64,000 nt of DNA from Mesorhizobium sp. NZP2077 (GCF_013170805.1 NZ_CP051293.1:2424001-2488000), one strand, 5' to 3'; positions 1 through 8,052 are shown, numbered from the stretch's first letter. The notes: generated from the sequence alone by a model not told the origin. Numbers and translations are program-made.

Positions 1-54
1 CCTGCTTGGTTGGTGCCGCTATCATTTGGATAGTAATATTCTCTTGTCCAGTAT

Positions 55-77
55 GTACCTGCCTGATATATAGGTAC
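55..77. promoter_or_regulatory. Candidate HxlR operator
   Basis: An exact inverted repeat GTACCT-N11-AGGTAC lies directly in front of the HxlR-type gene that starts at 81. HxlR/DUF24 regulators commonly bind short palindromes near their own or divergent promoters, so autoregulation is a reasonable inference. The site ends 3 bases before the start codon, so bound protein would block transcription or initiation. The other gene it would control probably lies left of the window. Confidence 0.4.
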
Positions 78-80
78 CTC

Positions 81-479
81 ATGGATAGTGACTTCGAATC
101 CTCTTTTGGTTATGACGCCTTCCGGCGGACATGTGCGTCGCACACCGTGCTGGAGATGCTGGCCAGCAAATGGGTCTACCTGGTGGTCTGCGCGCTGCGC
201 AAAGGTCGGCTGCGCAATGGCGAGCTTGCACGCAAGCTCGAAGGCATCACGCCCAAGATGCTGACGCAGACATTGCGTGTGCTGGAGCGCGACGGCCTGG
301 TGAGGCGCGAGGTCTTCCCGGTCATTCCGCCGCGCGTCGAATATGAATTGACCGAACTCGGCCAGAACTTGGCGGCACTCCTCACTCAGATCAGGGCATG
401 GGCGGAGCAGCACGCGCCCGACATCAAGGATGCCCGCGCCAGGGCGATTGCCGCAAATGAAGGGGATTGGGCCGCTTAG
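81..479 (+). CDS. HxlR-family winged-helix transcriptional regulator
   Basis: A 132-residue protein with the typical HxlR layout: a short N-terminus with a conserved-type Cys (RRTCASH), a helix-turn-helix with GKW-like entry (LASKWVYLVV), then GITPKMLTQTLRVLERDGLV and the wing PPRVEYELTELG. Such dimers sense redox or electrophile stress or aromatic compounds and repress an adjacent gene. The start at 81 is chosen because the reading frame upstream has no family similarity and contains an inverted repeat that looks like an operator. The target is not visible; it may be a divergent gene beyond the left edge. Family assignment is firm, ligand unknown. Confidence 0.88.
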   Translation: MDSDFESSFGYDAFRRTCASHTVLEMLASKWVYLVVCALRKGRLRNGELARKLEGITPKMLTQTLRVLERDGLVRREVFPVIPPRVEYELTELGQNLAALLTQIRAWAEQHAPDIKDARARAIAANEGDWAA

Positions 480-596
480 ATCGGTGATCTCCGCGGCAAT
501 TCGGCCGGAGCCGGTTCGAGGCTATGGCCAGCTAGGCTGGAATTGCTACAGATGCGCGCCCACGCGGACACGCTGACGATCCGGATCTCGGCAGGT

Positions 597-974
597 TCAG
601 CCGATCATGGCGCTGCGGCCGCCGGTTTCGGCCTCGCGAATCTTGGTGTCGCGCGATTCCAGCATTTCAGCCTTCGAAAGCTCCGCTTCAGCTTCGCCGA
701 GTAATGATTCGGCAGCGCTTCGCTGTTGGGCGAGGTCGCCTTGTGAATTTCTGAGGTTGTCGCGGCGCAAGCGTGCCGCCTTGGCGAAGGTCGGATAGGC
801 AAAATGATTGATGTCGGTGATGCCGGCTTTCTTTTCCTCGGCGGTGATCTGAAGCTCCAGTTCGACGGCCATGCGTTCGAACTCGGCGATCATCATGTCG
901 AGCTGCAGCAGCTGCCGCCGCTTCTCATTCACCTGAAACTGTTTCAGCCGAACGAGGTTTTCACGTGACTTCAT
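597..974 (-). CDS. fliJ: FliJ-like flagellar export protein
   Basis: A 125-residue, almost wholly alpha-helical, charged protein (start MKSRENLVRLKQF) whose heptad pattern and length fit FliJ, the cytosolic coiled-coil stalk/chaperone of the flagellar type III export ATPase. The rhizobial form has the conserved stretch KRRQLLQLDMMIAEFERMA and HFAYPTFAKAARLRRDNL. It sits back-to-back with ctrA across a 450-base intergenic region, separated from other flagellar genes; that neighbourhood is familiar in Rhizobiales. The start at 974 is preferred over the upstream ATG at 998 because similarity begins there. FliJ is poorly conserved, so the name rests on length, helical character and context. Confidence 0.75.
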   Translation of the reverse strand: MKSRENLVRLKQFQVNEKRRQLLQLDMMIAEFERMAVELELQITAEEKKAGITDINHFAYPTFAKAARLRRDNLRNSQGDLAQQRSAAESLLGEAEAELSKAEMLESRDTKIREAETGGRSAMIG

Positions 975-1103
975 GAATCGGTACTCCCGGAAACGCACAC
1001 CCGCACATATCGTCCAAACGACCTGGAAAGGCCCAGGCGTTGCCCGTGTCCACCGGCTTTCCCCGAACTATGGGAAACAAAACCCTAAAGTTTTTTGCCG
1101 GCG

Positions 1104-1338
1104 GTAACCATTCGTTTACGGGCATTGTTAATCATACGGGTCAGGACTTAAGGCCGGGTAAAAATTCCGGTCGCCGATTCGGAAGCGCGTCGATGAGTCC
1201 CTGGAGTCGCTTAGTCCAGGTTGTTAATGTGTTGCATTAGGAATTTTGGTCTGTGATTCGTTATTAGATTCAAGAGGGTGTAGAAAGGGGTTAAAAAATC
1301 TGGTACCGTCGTGGACGGGAAATTAGGTTTTGTTAACC
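1104..1338. promoter_or_regulatory. ctrA upstream region with CtrA-like half sites
   Basis: The 451-base gap between fliJ and ctrA (975-1425) has no credible gene. It is clearly more AT-rich than its surroundings. A degenerate CtrA box GTAACC-N5-TTTAC is at 1104-1119, and isolated TTAA half sites are at 1128, 1148, 1224 and 1333 (the last as TTAACC). No full TTAA-N7-TTAA is present. CtrA autoregulation from multiple promoters is established in Caulobacter and Brucella; that these half sites do this here is inference. Confidence 0.45.
1176..1271. promoter_or_regulatory. Cluster of five GANTC (CcrM) methylation sites
   Basis: GANTC occurs at 1176, 1195, 1204, 1255 and 1267, five times in 96 bases, against well under one expected by chance. 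GANTC is the target of the cell-cycle methyltransferase CcrM, and hemimethylation of a GANTC site gates the ctrA P1 promoter in Caulobacter. A further GAATC lies at 975 beside the fliJ start. Methylation control of ctrA is the natural inference. Confidence 0.6.
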
Positions 1339-1425
1339 ATTCAATGGCAGCCTCTGCACAAGGCAACCACTGCTCCGGATCCGGACGGGTCGTAAGATGG
1401 TCCGGTAGCAGAAAAGGGGAATTAA

Positions 1426-2121
1426 ATGCGTGTTCTGCTGATAGAAGATGACAGTGCAACCGCACAAAGCATCGAACTGATGCTGAAATCGGAAAGTTTC
1501 AACGTCTATACGACGGACCTCGGCGAAGAGGGTGTCGATCTGGGCAAACTCTACGACTACGACATCATCCTTCTCGATCTCAATCTGCCCGACATGTCCG
1601 GCTACGAGGTCTTGAGAACGCTTCGCCTCTCCAAGGTAAAGACGCCCATCCTCATCCTCTCCGGCATGGCCGGCATTGAGGACAAGGTGCGCGGCCTCGG
1701 CTTCGGCGCTGATGACTACATGACCAAGCCGTTCCACAAGGACGAGCTGGTGGCGCGCATCCATGCCATCGTGCGGCGCTCCAAGGGCCACGCCCAGTCG
1801 GTCATCACCACCGGTGACCTGGTGGTCAATCTCGACGCCAAGACCGTTGAAGTCGGCGGCCAGCGCGTGCATCTCACCGGCAAGGAATACCAGATGCTGG
1901 AGCTGCTCTCGCTGCGCAAGGGCACCACGCTCACCAAGGAAATGTTCCTCAACCACCTCTATGGCGGCATGGACGAGCCGGAACTGAAGATCATCGACGT
2001 CTTCATCTGCAAGCTGCGCAAGAAGCTCGACGCCGCGTCCGGTGGCCAGAATTACATCGAGACGGTCTGGGGCCGCGGCTATGTGCTGCGCGAACCCGAG
2101 GACATCCGCGTCAGCGCCTGA
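1426..2121 (+). CDS. ctrA: CtrA cell-cycle master response regulator
   Basis: A 231-residue OmpR-type regulator, the usual CtrA length. The receiver has the acidic pair ED at residues 8-9, phospho-acceptor D51 in [13 protein letters not shown], and K in [10 protein letters not shown]; the C-terminal winged helix carries [33 protein letters not shown] and the wing VWGRGYVLR. It binds TTAA-N7-TTAA sites and controls division, envelope and motility genes; in Rhizobiales it is phosphorylated through CckA and ChpT. The latter is encoded just downstream (2964-3593). The gene starts after GGGGAATTAA and ends before a strong terminator. The C-terminus lacks the AA degradation tail of the Caulobacter protein and ends in RVSA. 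Confidence 0.97.
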   Translation: MRVLLIEDDSATAQSIELMLKSESFNVYTTDLGEEGVDLGKLYDYDIILLDLNLPDMSGYEVLRTLRLSKVKTPILILSGMAGIEDKVRGLGFGADDYMTKPFHKDELVARIHAIVRRSKGHAQSVITTGDLVVNLDAKTVEVGGQRVHLTGKEYQMLELLSLRKGTTLTKEMFLNHLYGGMDEPELKIIDVFICKLRKKLDAASGGQNYIETVWGRGYVLREPEDIRVSA

Positions 2122-2157
2122 AACGACAGCGCCGACTGAATTATTGCCATCTTCGAC

Positions 2158-2186
2158 AAAAAACCCGGCTTCGGCCGGGTTTTTTG
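2158..2186 (+). terminator. Rho-independent terminator of ctrA
   Basis: Stem ACCCGG / CCGGGT around a CTTCGG tetraloop-type centre, followed by seven T and preceded by six A, 36 bases after the ctrA stop. The A-tract on the other side means it could also stop transcripts arriving from the opposite strand. Confidence 0.85.
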
Positions 2187-2232
2187 TGTCACGGTTCATA
2201 ACTAAGGGTGCGTTGCCGCAGTCGTTAGCGCA

Positions 2233-2350
2233 TTTCACCGTTTCACAGAATCGGCGAACTGCTCTAACTCTCTATTTTGACGCAATTCCCAAGGGAAAGC
2301 GCTACGCGCTTTTCCCGGGAAAACCGCTTTACACTTTTCCTGGAATTGCC
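2233..2350. repeat. Rhizobial palindromic intergenic repeat, family 1 copy A
   Basis: This shares long matched blocks with 34797-34899: TTCACCGTTTCA, GAAC-GCTC, GCAATTCC, GGAAAACCG and CACTTTTCCTGGAATTGC. The right half folds on itself through GCAATTCC/GGAATTGC arms. Copy A carries an extra inner palindrome (GGGAAAGCGCTACGCGCTTTTCCC). It ends flush against the stop codon of the receiver gene. Its form fits the RIME-like mosaic elements of rhizobia. Confidence 0.7.
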
Positions 2351-2719
2351 TTAGGCAGCGATTTTCAGGGTGCGAAAGCGCTCGAGCAACTGCGGGCGAT
2401 TGAACGGCTTCAACAGATAGCCCTGGGCGCCGGCGCGCTTGGCCCGCATGATCGAGGCGATATCGAGCTCGACCAGCGAAATCAGGATCTGCGGCCTGAT
2501 CGGGCTTTCCATGGCGCGCACCCGGCGGATGAGGTCAACCGCCTGCACGTCGGGCAGGGCGCCGTCGACGACGATGATATCGGGCATGTCGGCGGCGCAC
2601 ATCTCCAGTGCGTCTAGCCCGCTGGCTGCTTCGATAACCACCATGTCGGAGCCGGCCAGGATGCGTTTTGCAACCTTCCTGATGACGCTTGAGTCGTCGA
2701 CGAACATGCAGCGTTTCAT
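2351..2719 (-). CDS. Stand-alone CheY-like response regulator
   Basis: A 122-residue single receiver domain with no output domain: acidic pair DD at residues 8-9, phospho-acceptor D52 (IIVVDGALPD), and K104 in GYLLKPF. The N-terminal VDDSSVIRKVAKRIL is CheY-like rather than DivK- or CpdR-like. The start at 2719 has a good GAGGA site at normal spacing; the longer frame to 2773 is rejected. It sits between ctrA and chpT, facing ctrA and co-oriented with chpT. This suggests it takes part in the CckA-ChpT phosphorelay or in motility, but that is inference; the partner cannot be read from the sequence. Confidence 0.85.
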   Translation of the reverse strand: MKRCMFVDDSSVIRKVAKRILAGSDMVVIEAASGLDALEMCAADMPDIIVVDGALPDVQAVDLIRRVRAMESPIRPQILISLVELDIASIMRAKRAGAQGYLLKPFNRPQLLERFRTLKIAA

Positions 2720-2963
2720 TCCGGGTCCTCTTTGCCCTGGGGCAATCCGGTCGTGCGGGCATCTGGTGACCACCCTAGACCGATCTGGTAAAGAACCCGA
2801 AAAGCCTTTAGGTAAAATTTTTGCAAAGATACCGTCTGGAGGACTTTTCTTTGCAGATGCTTCGATGCGGCCGACCGGGAAAAGCTCAACGCTTACGATC
2901 GAACCGTCACGGCAATATTAGATAGTTGAAATACTTTATCTGCCTTGCAGGTCGGTCCGATGC

Positions 2964-3593
2964 TCAGGCTGCAGAAAGCACGATTTCTTCCGCCGTCGCA
3001 TGGATCGATATCGTCATGCCGGCCTCGCGGGCCAGAAGCAGCGTGTAGTAGGGCTGCACCGAATGCGCATCGATCGGCTCCTCCGGCTTGTGGCCGGAAT
3101 GCAGTTCGAGGAATTTTGGCGGCACGCGCAGCATCGGGCCGCTTGCCGAAAGCGAAATGCGCGGCTCGGTGTCGAGATTCTCGAGGGTCACGACCAGCTT
3201 GCCGCCGCGCGGAATGGCGGCATTGGCGACCAGGATCAGGTTGAGCAGCAGCTTGACCTTGTTCTTGGGCAGCAGCGCGCGGGCCCCATTCCAGGTCAAT
3301 TCCGGCTTTTCATTCTTGAGGAAGGCGATTGCCACCGCTTCGGCGTCGCCGGTGTCGATCAGCATGCCGGCGGAGCCTGCCGCGCCGAAGGCGATGCGGG
3401 CGAACTGCAGCCTGGCCGAGGCGTTCTTGGCGCTCTGGCGGATCAGCCGCATGGCGTCTTCGTCGGCGCCGCCCTCGTCAAGCAGTTCAAGCCCGTTGTT
3501 GATCGCGCCGACCGGCGAGATGATGTCGTGGCAGACGCGGCTGCACAGAAGCGCCGCCAGGTCGGGCGCGGAGAGGGTGAACAGATCGGCCAT
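2964..3593 (-). CDS. chpT: ChpT histidine phosphotransferase
   Basis: A 209-residue protein resembling a histidine kinase stripped of ATP-binding ability. The DHp-like helix holds phospho-acceptor H22 in SRVCHDIISPVGAINNGLELL-type context (residues 18-38), followed by a degenerate Bergerat-like domain lacking N and G boxes. ChpT shuttles phosphoryl groups from CckA to CtrA and CpdR. The start at 3593 is taken because similarity begins at MADLFTLSAPDLAALL; the 63 extra upstream codons are not conserved in character. It lies 244 bases upstream of the receiver gene on the same strand and divergent from eipA. Assignment is strong. Confidence 0.93.
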   Translation of the reverse strand: MADLFTLSAPDLAALLCSRVCHDIISPVGAINNGLELLDEGGADEDAMRLIRQSAKNASARLQFARIAFGAAGSAGMLIDTGDAEAVAIAFLKNEKPELTWNGARALLPKNKVKLLLNLILVANAAIPRGGKLVVTLENLDTEPRISLSASGPMLRVPPKFLELHSGHKPEEPIDAHSVQPYYTLLLAREAGMTISIHATAEEIVLSAA

Positions 3594-3938
3594 CGGTGAA
3601 AATCCCTGCAAAATTCCACAATTCCTGGCCGAGCGATCGATCGTCGCGCCTGCCCAACACGAATCACGCTCCAACCCGAGGCTTTCTGAATACACAGCAC
3701 TCGTACGTACAGCAACAAATCCAAAATTGTCGTCACGGCAAATGGCGTGTTCGCGTAGCCTGCCGGCGCCGCGATACCCCAAAAGCCAGCCTTCGAACCG
3801 CCATCTTCCTGTGGGAGTTAATGGTTGAAAAAGGATTACGGCATAGTTTGCCCCTAACAGTCATCCTTAACGGCCGCCTAAAGAGCCGGACCGGATGCGA
3901 GGCGTCGGCGAAAGTGCTCCATGACGGAGATTGGAAGC
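3594..3938. promoter_or_regulatory. Divergent chpT/eipA promoter region
   Basis: These 345 bases hold no credible gene and must contain the start signals of both chpT and eipA. TTAA half sites occur at 3818 and 3867 and CTAAC at 3854, but the spacing does not make a standard CtrA box. In Brucella the eipA promoter is activated by CtrA; here the sequence only offers half sites. Confidence 0.4.
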
Positions 3939-4520
3939 ATGTTTTCCCGATACTACGACCGGAGTTTCCTCCGCGTCCTCTCAATGGCGATTACGCTCAT
4001 GGGCGTTCTCGTCTTCTCGACATCAGCCCTGCGGGCCCAGGAATATACCGCGCAGGAGATTATCGATTCCGGTCACAAGTTCTTCGGCGCGACATCGGGT
4101 GGGCTCGCCACCGTCGTCGAGAAGATCTTTGCCTCTTACGGCTTGCCCAATGGCTATCTGCTGGGTGAGGAGGGGTCGGGCGCGCTGATCGGCGGCCTGA
4201 CCTATGGCGAGGGTACGCTCTACACCAAGAATGCCGGCGACCACAAAGTGTTCTGGCAAGGCCCGTCGCTGGGCTGGGATTTCGGCGGCGAAGGGTCCCG
4301 GGTGATGATGCTGGTCTACAATCTCGACGATGTCAGCAATCTCTATAACCGCTATGGCGGCGTGGCCGGGTCGGCCTATGTGGTGGCGGGCGTCGGCTTC
4401 AATGTGCTGAAGAACAACAATGTGCTTCTGGTGCCGATCCGCACCGGCGTCGGCGCCCGGCTCGGTGTCAATCTCGGCTATCTGAAGCTGACCGAACGGG
4501 CGACGTGGAATCCGTTCTAA
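3939..4520 (+). CDS. eipA: EipA-like periplasmic envelope protein (DUF1134)
   Basis: A 193-residue secreted protein with an N-terminal signal peptide (RVLSMAITLMGVLVFSTSALRA, residues 13-34, written here in parts: positively charged start, hydrophobic core, cleavage after ALRAQ). The mature part matches DUF1134: KFFGATSGGLATVVE, GYLLGEEGSGALIGGL, YGEGTLYTKNAG and a glycine-rich end. Brucella EipA is a small beta-barrel protein needed for envelope integrity and virulence. The ATG at 3939 has GGAG nine bases upstream; the ATG at 3921 would add six residues but lacks a ribosome site. Position next to ctrA and chpT fits CtrA control. Confidence 0.88.
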   Translation: MFSRYYDRSFLRVLSMAITLMGVLVFSTSALRAQEYTAQEIIDSGHKFFGATSGGLATVVEKIFASYGLPNGYLLGEEGSGALIGGLTYGEGTLYTKNAGDHKVFWQGPSLGWDFGGEGSRVMMLVYNLDDVSNLYNRYGGVAGSAYVVAGVGFNVLKNNNVLLVPIRTGVGARLGVNLGYLKLTERATWNPF

Positions 4521-4680
4521 AGTCCCACCCGTCATGATGGCAATGCCGGCTTTTCGATGGGATTTGTAGGCCTGTGCCCCCCAATGCGCCGCGGCAAGCT
4601 CTTGCCGCAGCGCCGGATTTCCGCCATGCCAGTATGATGCGGTTCAATCCAAGTGGTTGCCGCCGATAGCGGGTTGTCCT

Positions 4681-5832
4681 TTGGTTCAGTCGGTCCTGTT
4701 CTTTGCCCTCGGCTTTCTGTGCGCCGGCTTTCTGGCGCTGATGGTGGCTCCCGCCGTCTGGCGGCGTGCCGTCGCGCTGACCCGCAGGCGAATCGAGGCC
4801 TCTATTCCGCTGACGCAGTCCGAGATTCAGGCCGACAAGGACCGCATCCGGGCCGAGTACGCCATGGCGACGCGCCGCCTCGAAATGAACGTCAAGGCGT
4901 TGCGCGAGAAGGCGGCCGAACAACTCGTCGAGATCAATCGCGGCCGCGAGGCGTTGAAGGGGTTGGCGGTCGAGCGCACGGACAAGAACCACGCGCTCGC
5001 CGAACTCGGCGCCAAGAACGAGGCGCTGCGGCAGCGCGAAGAGGAACTGCATCAGCTTTCGGAGCGGCTCAAGGAAACCGAGCGCAAGCTGGAGAAGCGG
5101 GCGCTCGAACTCGAAAAGCTGGAGCACATGTACGACGATGCCAGTTTTTCCTCCTCCAGCCGGCAGATCGAGCTCGTGGCGCGCGAATCCGAATTGCAGA
5201 AGCTTGCCAGCGACATCGCGCTGCTGCGCGGCCAGCGCAAGGAAGCGGATCGGCGCCAGCAGGAGATCGCGGCCGAAAGCAAGGCCGCGCGCGATGCCCT
5301 GAAGGCGGAGAAGAAAAGGGCGGCCGAACTCGACAAGAAGGTCGAACGGCTCCTGGCAACGCTCGCCGATCGCGAGGACAAGCTCGACCGCCGCGAGAAG
5401 GAAATGGCGCGGCTGCGCGAAAAGGCGAAGGCCGAGGACGGCGGGCCGGCCTTGCGGCTGGTCGGCAAGCCGGATGAATCGGGCAGACATGACGAGGCCA
5501 CGCGGCGCGATGATCTGGATCAGGCGATCGCCAAGCTGGACAGCGATCGCGAGCGGCTGGAGGCGAGGCTGACGGCGCTGGCGCGCGAGAACAAGCGGCT
5601 CAAGGCGGATCTCGGCGCCATGGCATCATCGGGTTCGGCCAATGGCAGTGCCGCGCTGCGCGAGCAGATGAACGCGTTGGCGGCGGAGGTCGTCCATATG
5701 ACGGCCAAACTCGAGGGACCTGACTCACCGATTGCCAAGGCGCTGGCAGCGCCGCAGGACAGTCACTCCAAAAATGGCGACCGCAGCCTTGCCGACCGCG
5801 TGCGGGCTTTGCAGAAGGCGGACGCGAACTGA
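4681..5832 (+). CDS. Membrane-anchored coiled-coil protein of unknown function
   Basis: About 383 residues. The N-terminus is one membrane helix (SVLFFALGFLCAGFLALMVA) followed by a basic patch (WRRAVALTRRR), so the rest is cytosolic. From about residue 50 to 260 it is a nearly continuous coiled coil rich in E, K, R, A and L with heptad periodicity; a second shorter coil covers about 280-350. No catalytic motif is visible. TTG at 4681 is the likely start (an earlier TTG at 4657 is possible); no ATG is available before the membrane helix. It follows eipA by 160 bases on the same strand. I do not recognise a function; a scaffold or polarity role is only a guess. Confidence 0.75.
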   Translation: MVQSVLFFALGFLCAGFLALMVAPAVWRRAVALTRRRIEASIPLTQSEIQADKDRIRAEYAMATRRLEMNVKALREKAAEQLVEINRGREALKGLAVERTDKNHALAELGAKNEALRQREEELHQLSERLKETERKLEKRALELEKLEHMYDDASFSSSSRQIELVARESELQKLASDIALLRGQRKEADRRQQEIAAESKAARDALKAEKKRAAELDKKVERLLATLADREDKLDRREKEMARLREKAKAEDGGPALRLVGKPDESGRHDEATRRDDLDQAIAKLDSDRERLEARLTALARENKRLKADLGAMASSGSANGSAALREQMNALAAEVVHMTAKLEGPDSPIAKALAAPQDSHSKNGDRSLADRVRALQKADAN

Positions 5833-5849
5833 AGCGGTTGTGCAGCCGT

Positions 5850-6647
5850 TTAACTGGGCGAAAAATGGTGCAGGGCAATAGCTGACGCTGCGGCGACGTT
5901 CAGGCTGTCGAAGCCTTTCGACATGGTGATCCGCACGGTTTGCAGGCGCGCGAGCAGATTTTTGGGCAGGCCTTCTCCCTCGGTGCCGAGATAGAGCGCC
6001 ATGCGCCTGGAGGGCTTTGCATCGCGTATGGCGGTTTGTCCGCCCGGCGACAGGGCGAACTGCTCAAAGCCGCGTTCGGCGAGCGTCGCCGTAAAGCCCG
6101 ATGTGTCGGGGAAGGACGCAAACGGAATCTTGAGCGCGGCGCCGACCGAAACGCGGATCGCCTTGCGGTACAGCGGATCGCAGCATGAGGCGTCCATCAG
6201 CACCGCGTCGGCGCCGAAAGCGGCGGCATTGCGAAAGATCGATCCCATATTGTCGTGGTTGGCGATGCCGACGAGCACCACCACCAGGGCTCGGTCGGGC
6301 AAGGCATCCAGCAATGGCCCGGCCGCGAGCGGTGTCTCCTTGCGGCCGATGGCCAGGATGCCGCGATGCATGTGGAAGCCGGCGATCGCGTCCATCACCG
6401 TTGTGGTGACGACGTAGACCGGCAGGTCCGCGGGCGCCTTGTGCAAGATGTCGTTCAGACCGCTGAGCCGGTTTTCCAGGACAAGAACGGAGTCGGCGCC
6501 AAAGCGGCTGGACGACAGAAGCAGATCGAGCACCACCTTGCCTTCGGCGACGAAACGGCCTTGCCGGCCGGCGAGATCACGTTCGCGGATGTCGAGATAG
6601 GCTGCGACGCGTGGATCCCGCGGGTCGTCGATGCGAATTGGGTCCAT
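5850..6647 (-). CDS. TrmH/SpoU-family RNA methyltransferase
   Basis: A 265-residue SPOUT-class enzyme. The N-terminal 30S-binding-like domain (residues 1-100) is followed by the three family motifs: NHDNMGSIFRNAAAFG (motif 1, with the conserved N and R), LGTEGEGLP (motif 2) and GFDSLNVAAASAIALH (motif 3, knot). It transfers a methyl group from S-adenosylmethionine to the 2'-OH of a ribose in tRNA or rRNA; the exact site cannot be told. It faces the coiled-coil gene, 17 bases away. Confidence 0.93.
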   Translation of the reverse strand: MDPIRIDDPRDPRVAAYLDIRERDLAGRQGRFVAEGKVVLDLLLSSSRFGADSVLVLENRLSGLNDILHKAPADLPVYVVTTTVMDAIAGFHMHRGILAIGRKETPLAAGPLLDALPDRALVVVLVGIANHDNMGSIFRNAAAFGADAVLMDASCCDPLYRKAIRVSVGAALKIPFASFPDTSGFTATLAERGFEQFALSPGGQTAIRDAKPSRRMALYLGTEGEGLPKNLLARLQTVRITMSKGFDSLNVAAASAIALHHFSPS

Positions 6648-6750
6648 GTCCTCCGCTCAAAAATCGAGAGCGCGGTTCGTGCGTCGATAAAGACACACAA
6701 GCCACGCTCCGGAAATCGTCAGCGAGGTAAACGGCTGCAGGAGCGTCCGG

Positions 6751-7119
6751 TCAAGTCCCGGCGCGGCGCAATCTGTGTGCCATCTGGGACAGGTCCTCCT
6801 TGCCGGTGCCGAAAATACCATCCAGCACGACAAGGAGCTCGCGCACCGCATCGGATTTGCAGGAGTAGTAGATCATCTGACGGTCGCGGCGGGTGTCCAC
6901 GAGGTCGAGCGCCCGCAACTTGGCCAGATGCTGCGAGAGGGCGGATTGGCTTAGCATCACCTTTTCGGCGATGGCGCCGACCGACATTTCACCGTCGATC
7001 AAGTAGCTCATGATCAACAGGCGTTTTTCGTTGCCCATCAGCATCAAAAATTCGGCGGCCGATTCGGCGTTGGCGGTTAGCTTTGTCGAGACCATGAATG
7101 CCCCATGCTGTTTGTTCAT
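6751..7119 (-). CDS. nolR: NolR-like ArsR-family transcriptional regulator
   Basis: A 122-residue winged-helix protein closely patterned on rhizobial NolR: AEFLMLMGNEKRLLIMSYL, then EMSVGAIAEKVMLSQSALSQ and HLAKLRALDLVDTRRD, then QMIYYSCKSDAVREL. It lacks the metal-binding cysteines of ArsR proper (CVCDLC). NolR in Sinorhizobium and Rhizobium represses nod genes and tunes symbiosis, growth and conjugation. ATG at 7119 gives the NolR-like length; ATG at 7095 is an alternative with GGGG upstream. It is monocistronic. Similarity is strong in the DNA-binding helices; a role in nodulation cannot be inferred from this window, which has no nod genes. Confidence 0.82.
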   Translation of the reverse strand: MNKQHGAFMVSTKLTANAESAAEFLMLMGNEKRLLIMSYLIDGEMSVGAIAEKVMLSQSALSQHLAKLRALDLVDTRRDRQMIYYSCKSDAVRELLVVLDGIFGTGKEDLSQMAHRLRRAGT

Positions 7120-7250
7120 CGAGGCGCCATGGGGGCAATGGGGCCTGAATCCAAAAAATCACTTGCGAACGGCCCCTGACGAGTCAGCGCCATTTCCAAA
7201 AGGTAGAACATTTCTTTCAAATCTCAAGTGTTGCTTTTGATCAAATGCAA

Positions 7251-8030
7251 TTAAGTTTGGTTGTTTTCCTGCCCGGCAGCCCTGCCGCCCCTGGCCATTT
7301 CAACCAGGGCGGGTCTCAATTCCCGAGATGATGCCAGGGGTTGCGGGAAGAATACCCGGCAAACATTGTCTCTCGACACCAGATCCATGCCATCGGCGTC
7401 CAAACCGACGATGCTCCAGCCGTCGCCGGATGCCCCGGCAAAATGATGCGCATACACGGCGATCGCATCGAGATGGTCCGCGTTCATGTGCTCGACGGCG
7501 GATTGTTCGCTCGCCGCAAGCTCTTCGACGATGGGGCCGACGGTGACGAGATCGGAGCGATCGAGCAGATAGGCCTTGCCGAAGCCGCCATTGAGGCTTG
7601 CGCGCTGCGGCTCGAGGCGAAAGATCGAGAAGTCGCCGAGCCCGGCATAGAGGCTCGCCTTTGGGTTGCGGTTGAGATAGCGGCGCTCGGCGCGAGCATG
7701 TGCCTCCGCGCCACGCTCGAGCCGTGATGCCCGGCAGGTCAACGTCAGGCGCGGATGCGCCAGCGGGTCGCCCTTGCCGGGCTCGCCAAGCAGCAGGGAA
7801 CAGCGTGGATCGGCAAGCATGGCAGGCGTGTGCGCAGACAGCATCGAGACCAGGATCAGCGGCGTACCGTCGATGTCGGTGGCAACGCCGACCCGGCTTG
7901 CCAGCGGCGACCCGGTCTGCGGTTCCAGCACCGCAAGGGCGCCGAAGCGGGCGCTGCGCAGAAGTGTCTTCGCCAACCGTATCGCCTCGGCGTCGGTCTC
8001 GCGGATCACGTCCTTCTTTCGATCGTCCAC
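7251..8030 (-). CDS. HugZ-like PPOX-fold protein with DUF2470 domain
   Basis: A 259-residue protein in two parts: an N-terminal split-barrel flavin/heme-binding domain of the pyridoxamine 5'-phosphate oxidase fold (about residues 15-150, with GALAVLEPQTGSPLASRVG and LILVSMLSAHTPAM) and a C-terminal DUF2470 domain (VEHMNADHLDAIAVYAHHF). This pairing is typical of HugZ/HutZ-type heme-utilisation or heme-degrading proteins in bacteria. It lies 22 bases after the SDR gene on the same strand, so the two are probably co-transcribed. Substrate is not certain; many members are only annotated as pyridoxamine-phosphate-oxidase-related. Confidence 0.82.
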   Translation of the reverse strand: MDDRKKDVIRETDAEAIRLAKTLLRSARFGALAVLEPQTGSPLASRVGVATDIDGTPLILVSMLSAHTPAMLADPRCSLLLGEPGKGDPLAHPRLTLTCRASRLERGAEAHARAERRYLNRNPKASLYAGLGDFSIFRLEPQRASLNGGFGKAYLLDRSDLVTVGPIVEELAASEQSAVEHMNADHLDAIAVYAHHFAGASGDGWSIVGLDADGMDLVSRDNVCRVFFPQPLASSRELRPALVEMARGGRAAGQENNQT

Positions 8031-8052
8031 GGGTCTTGCCCTGCCAGGTTGA

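Noticed and set aside
3854..3871. CtrA box upstream of eipA (CTAAC ... TTAAC)
   Set aside because: The half sites are 13 bases apart start to start instead of 11 and one is mismatched; only half-site status is supported.
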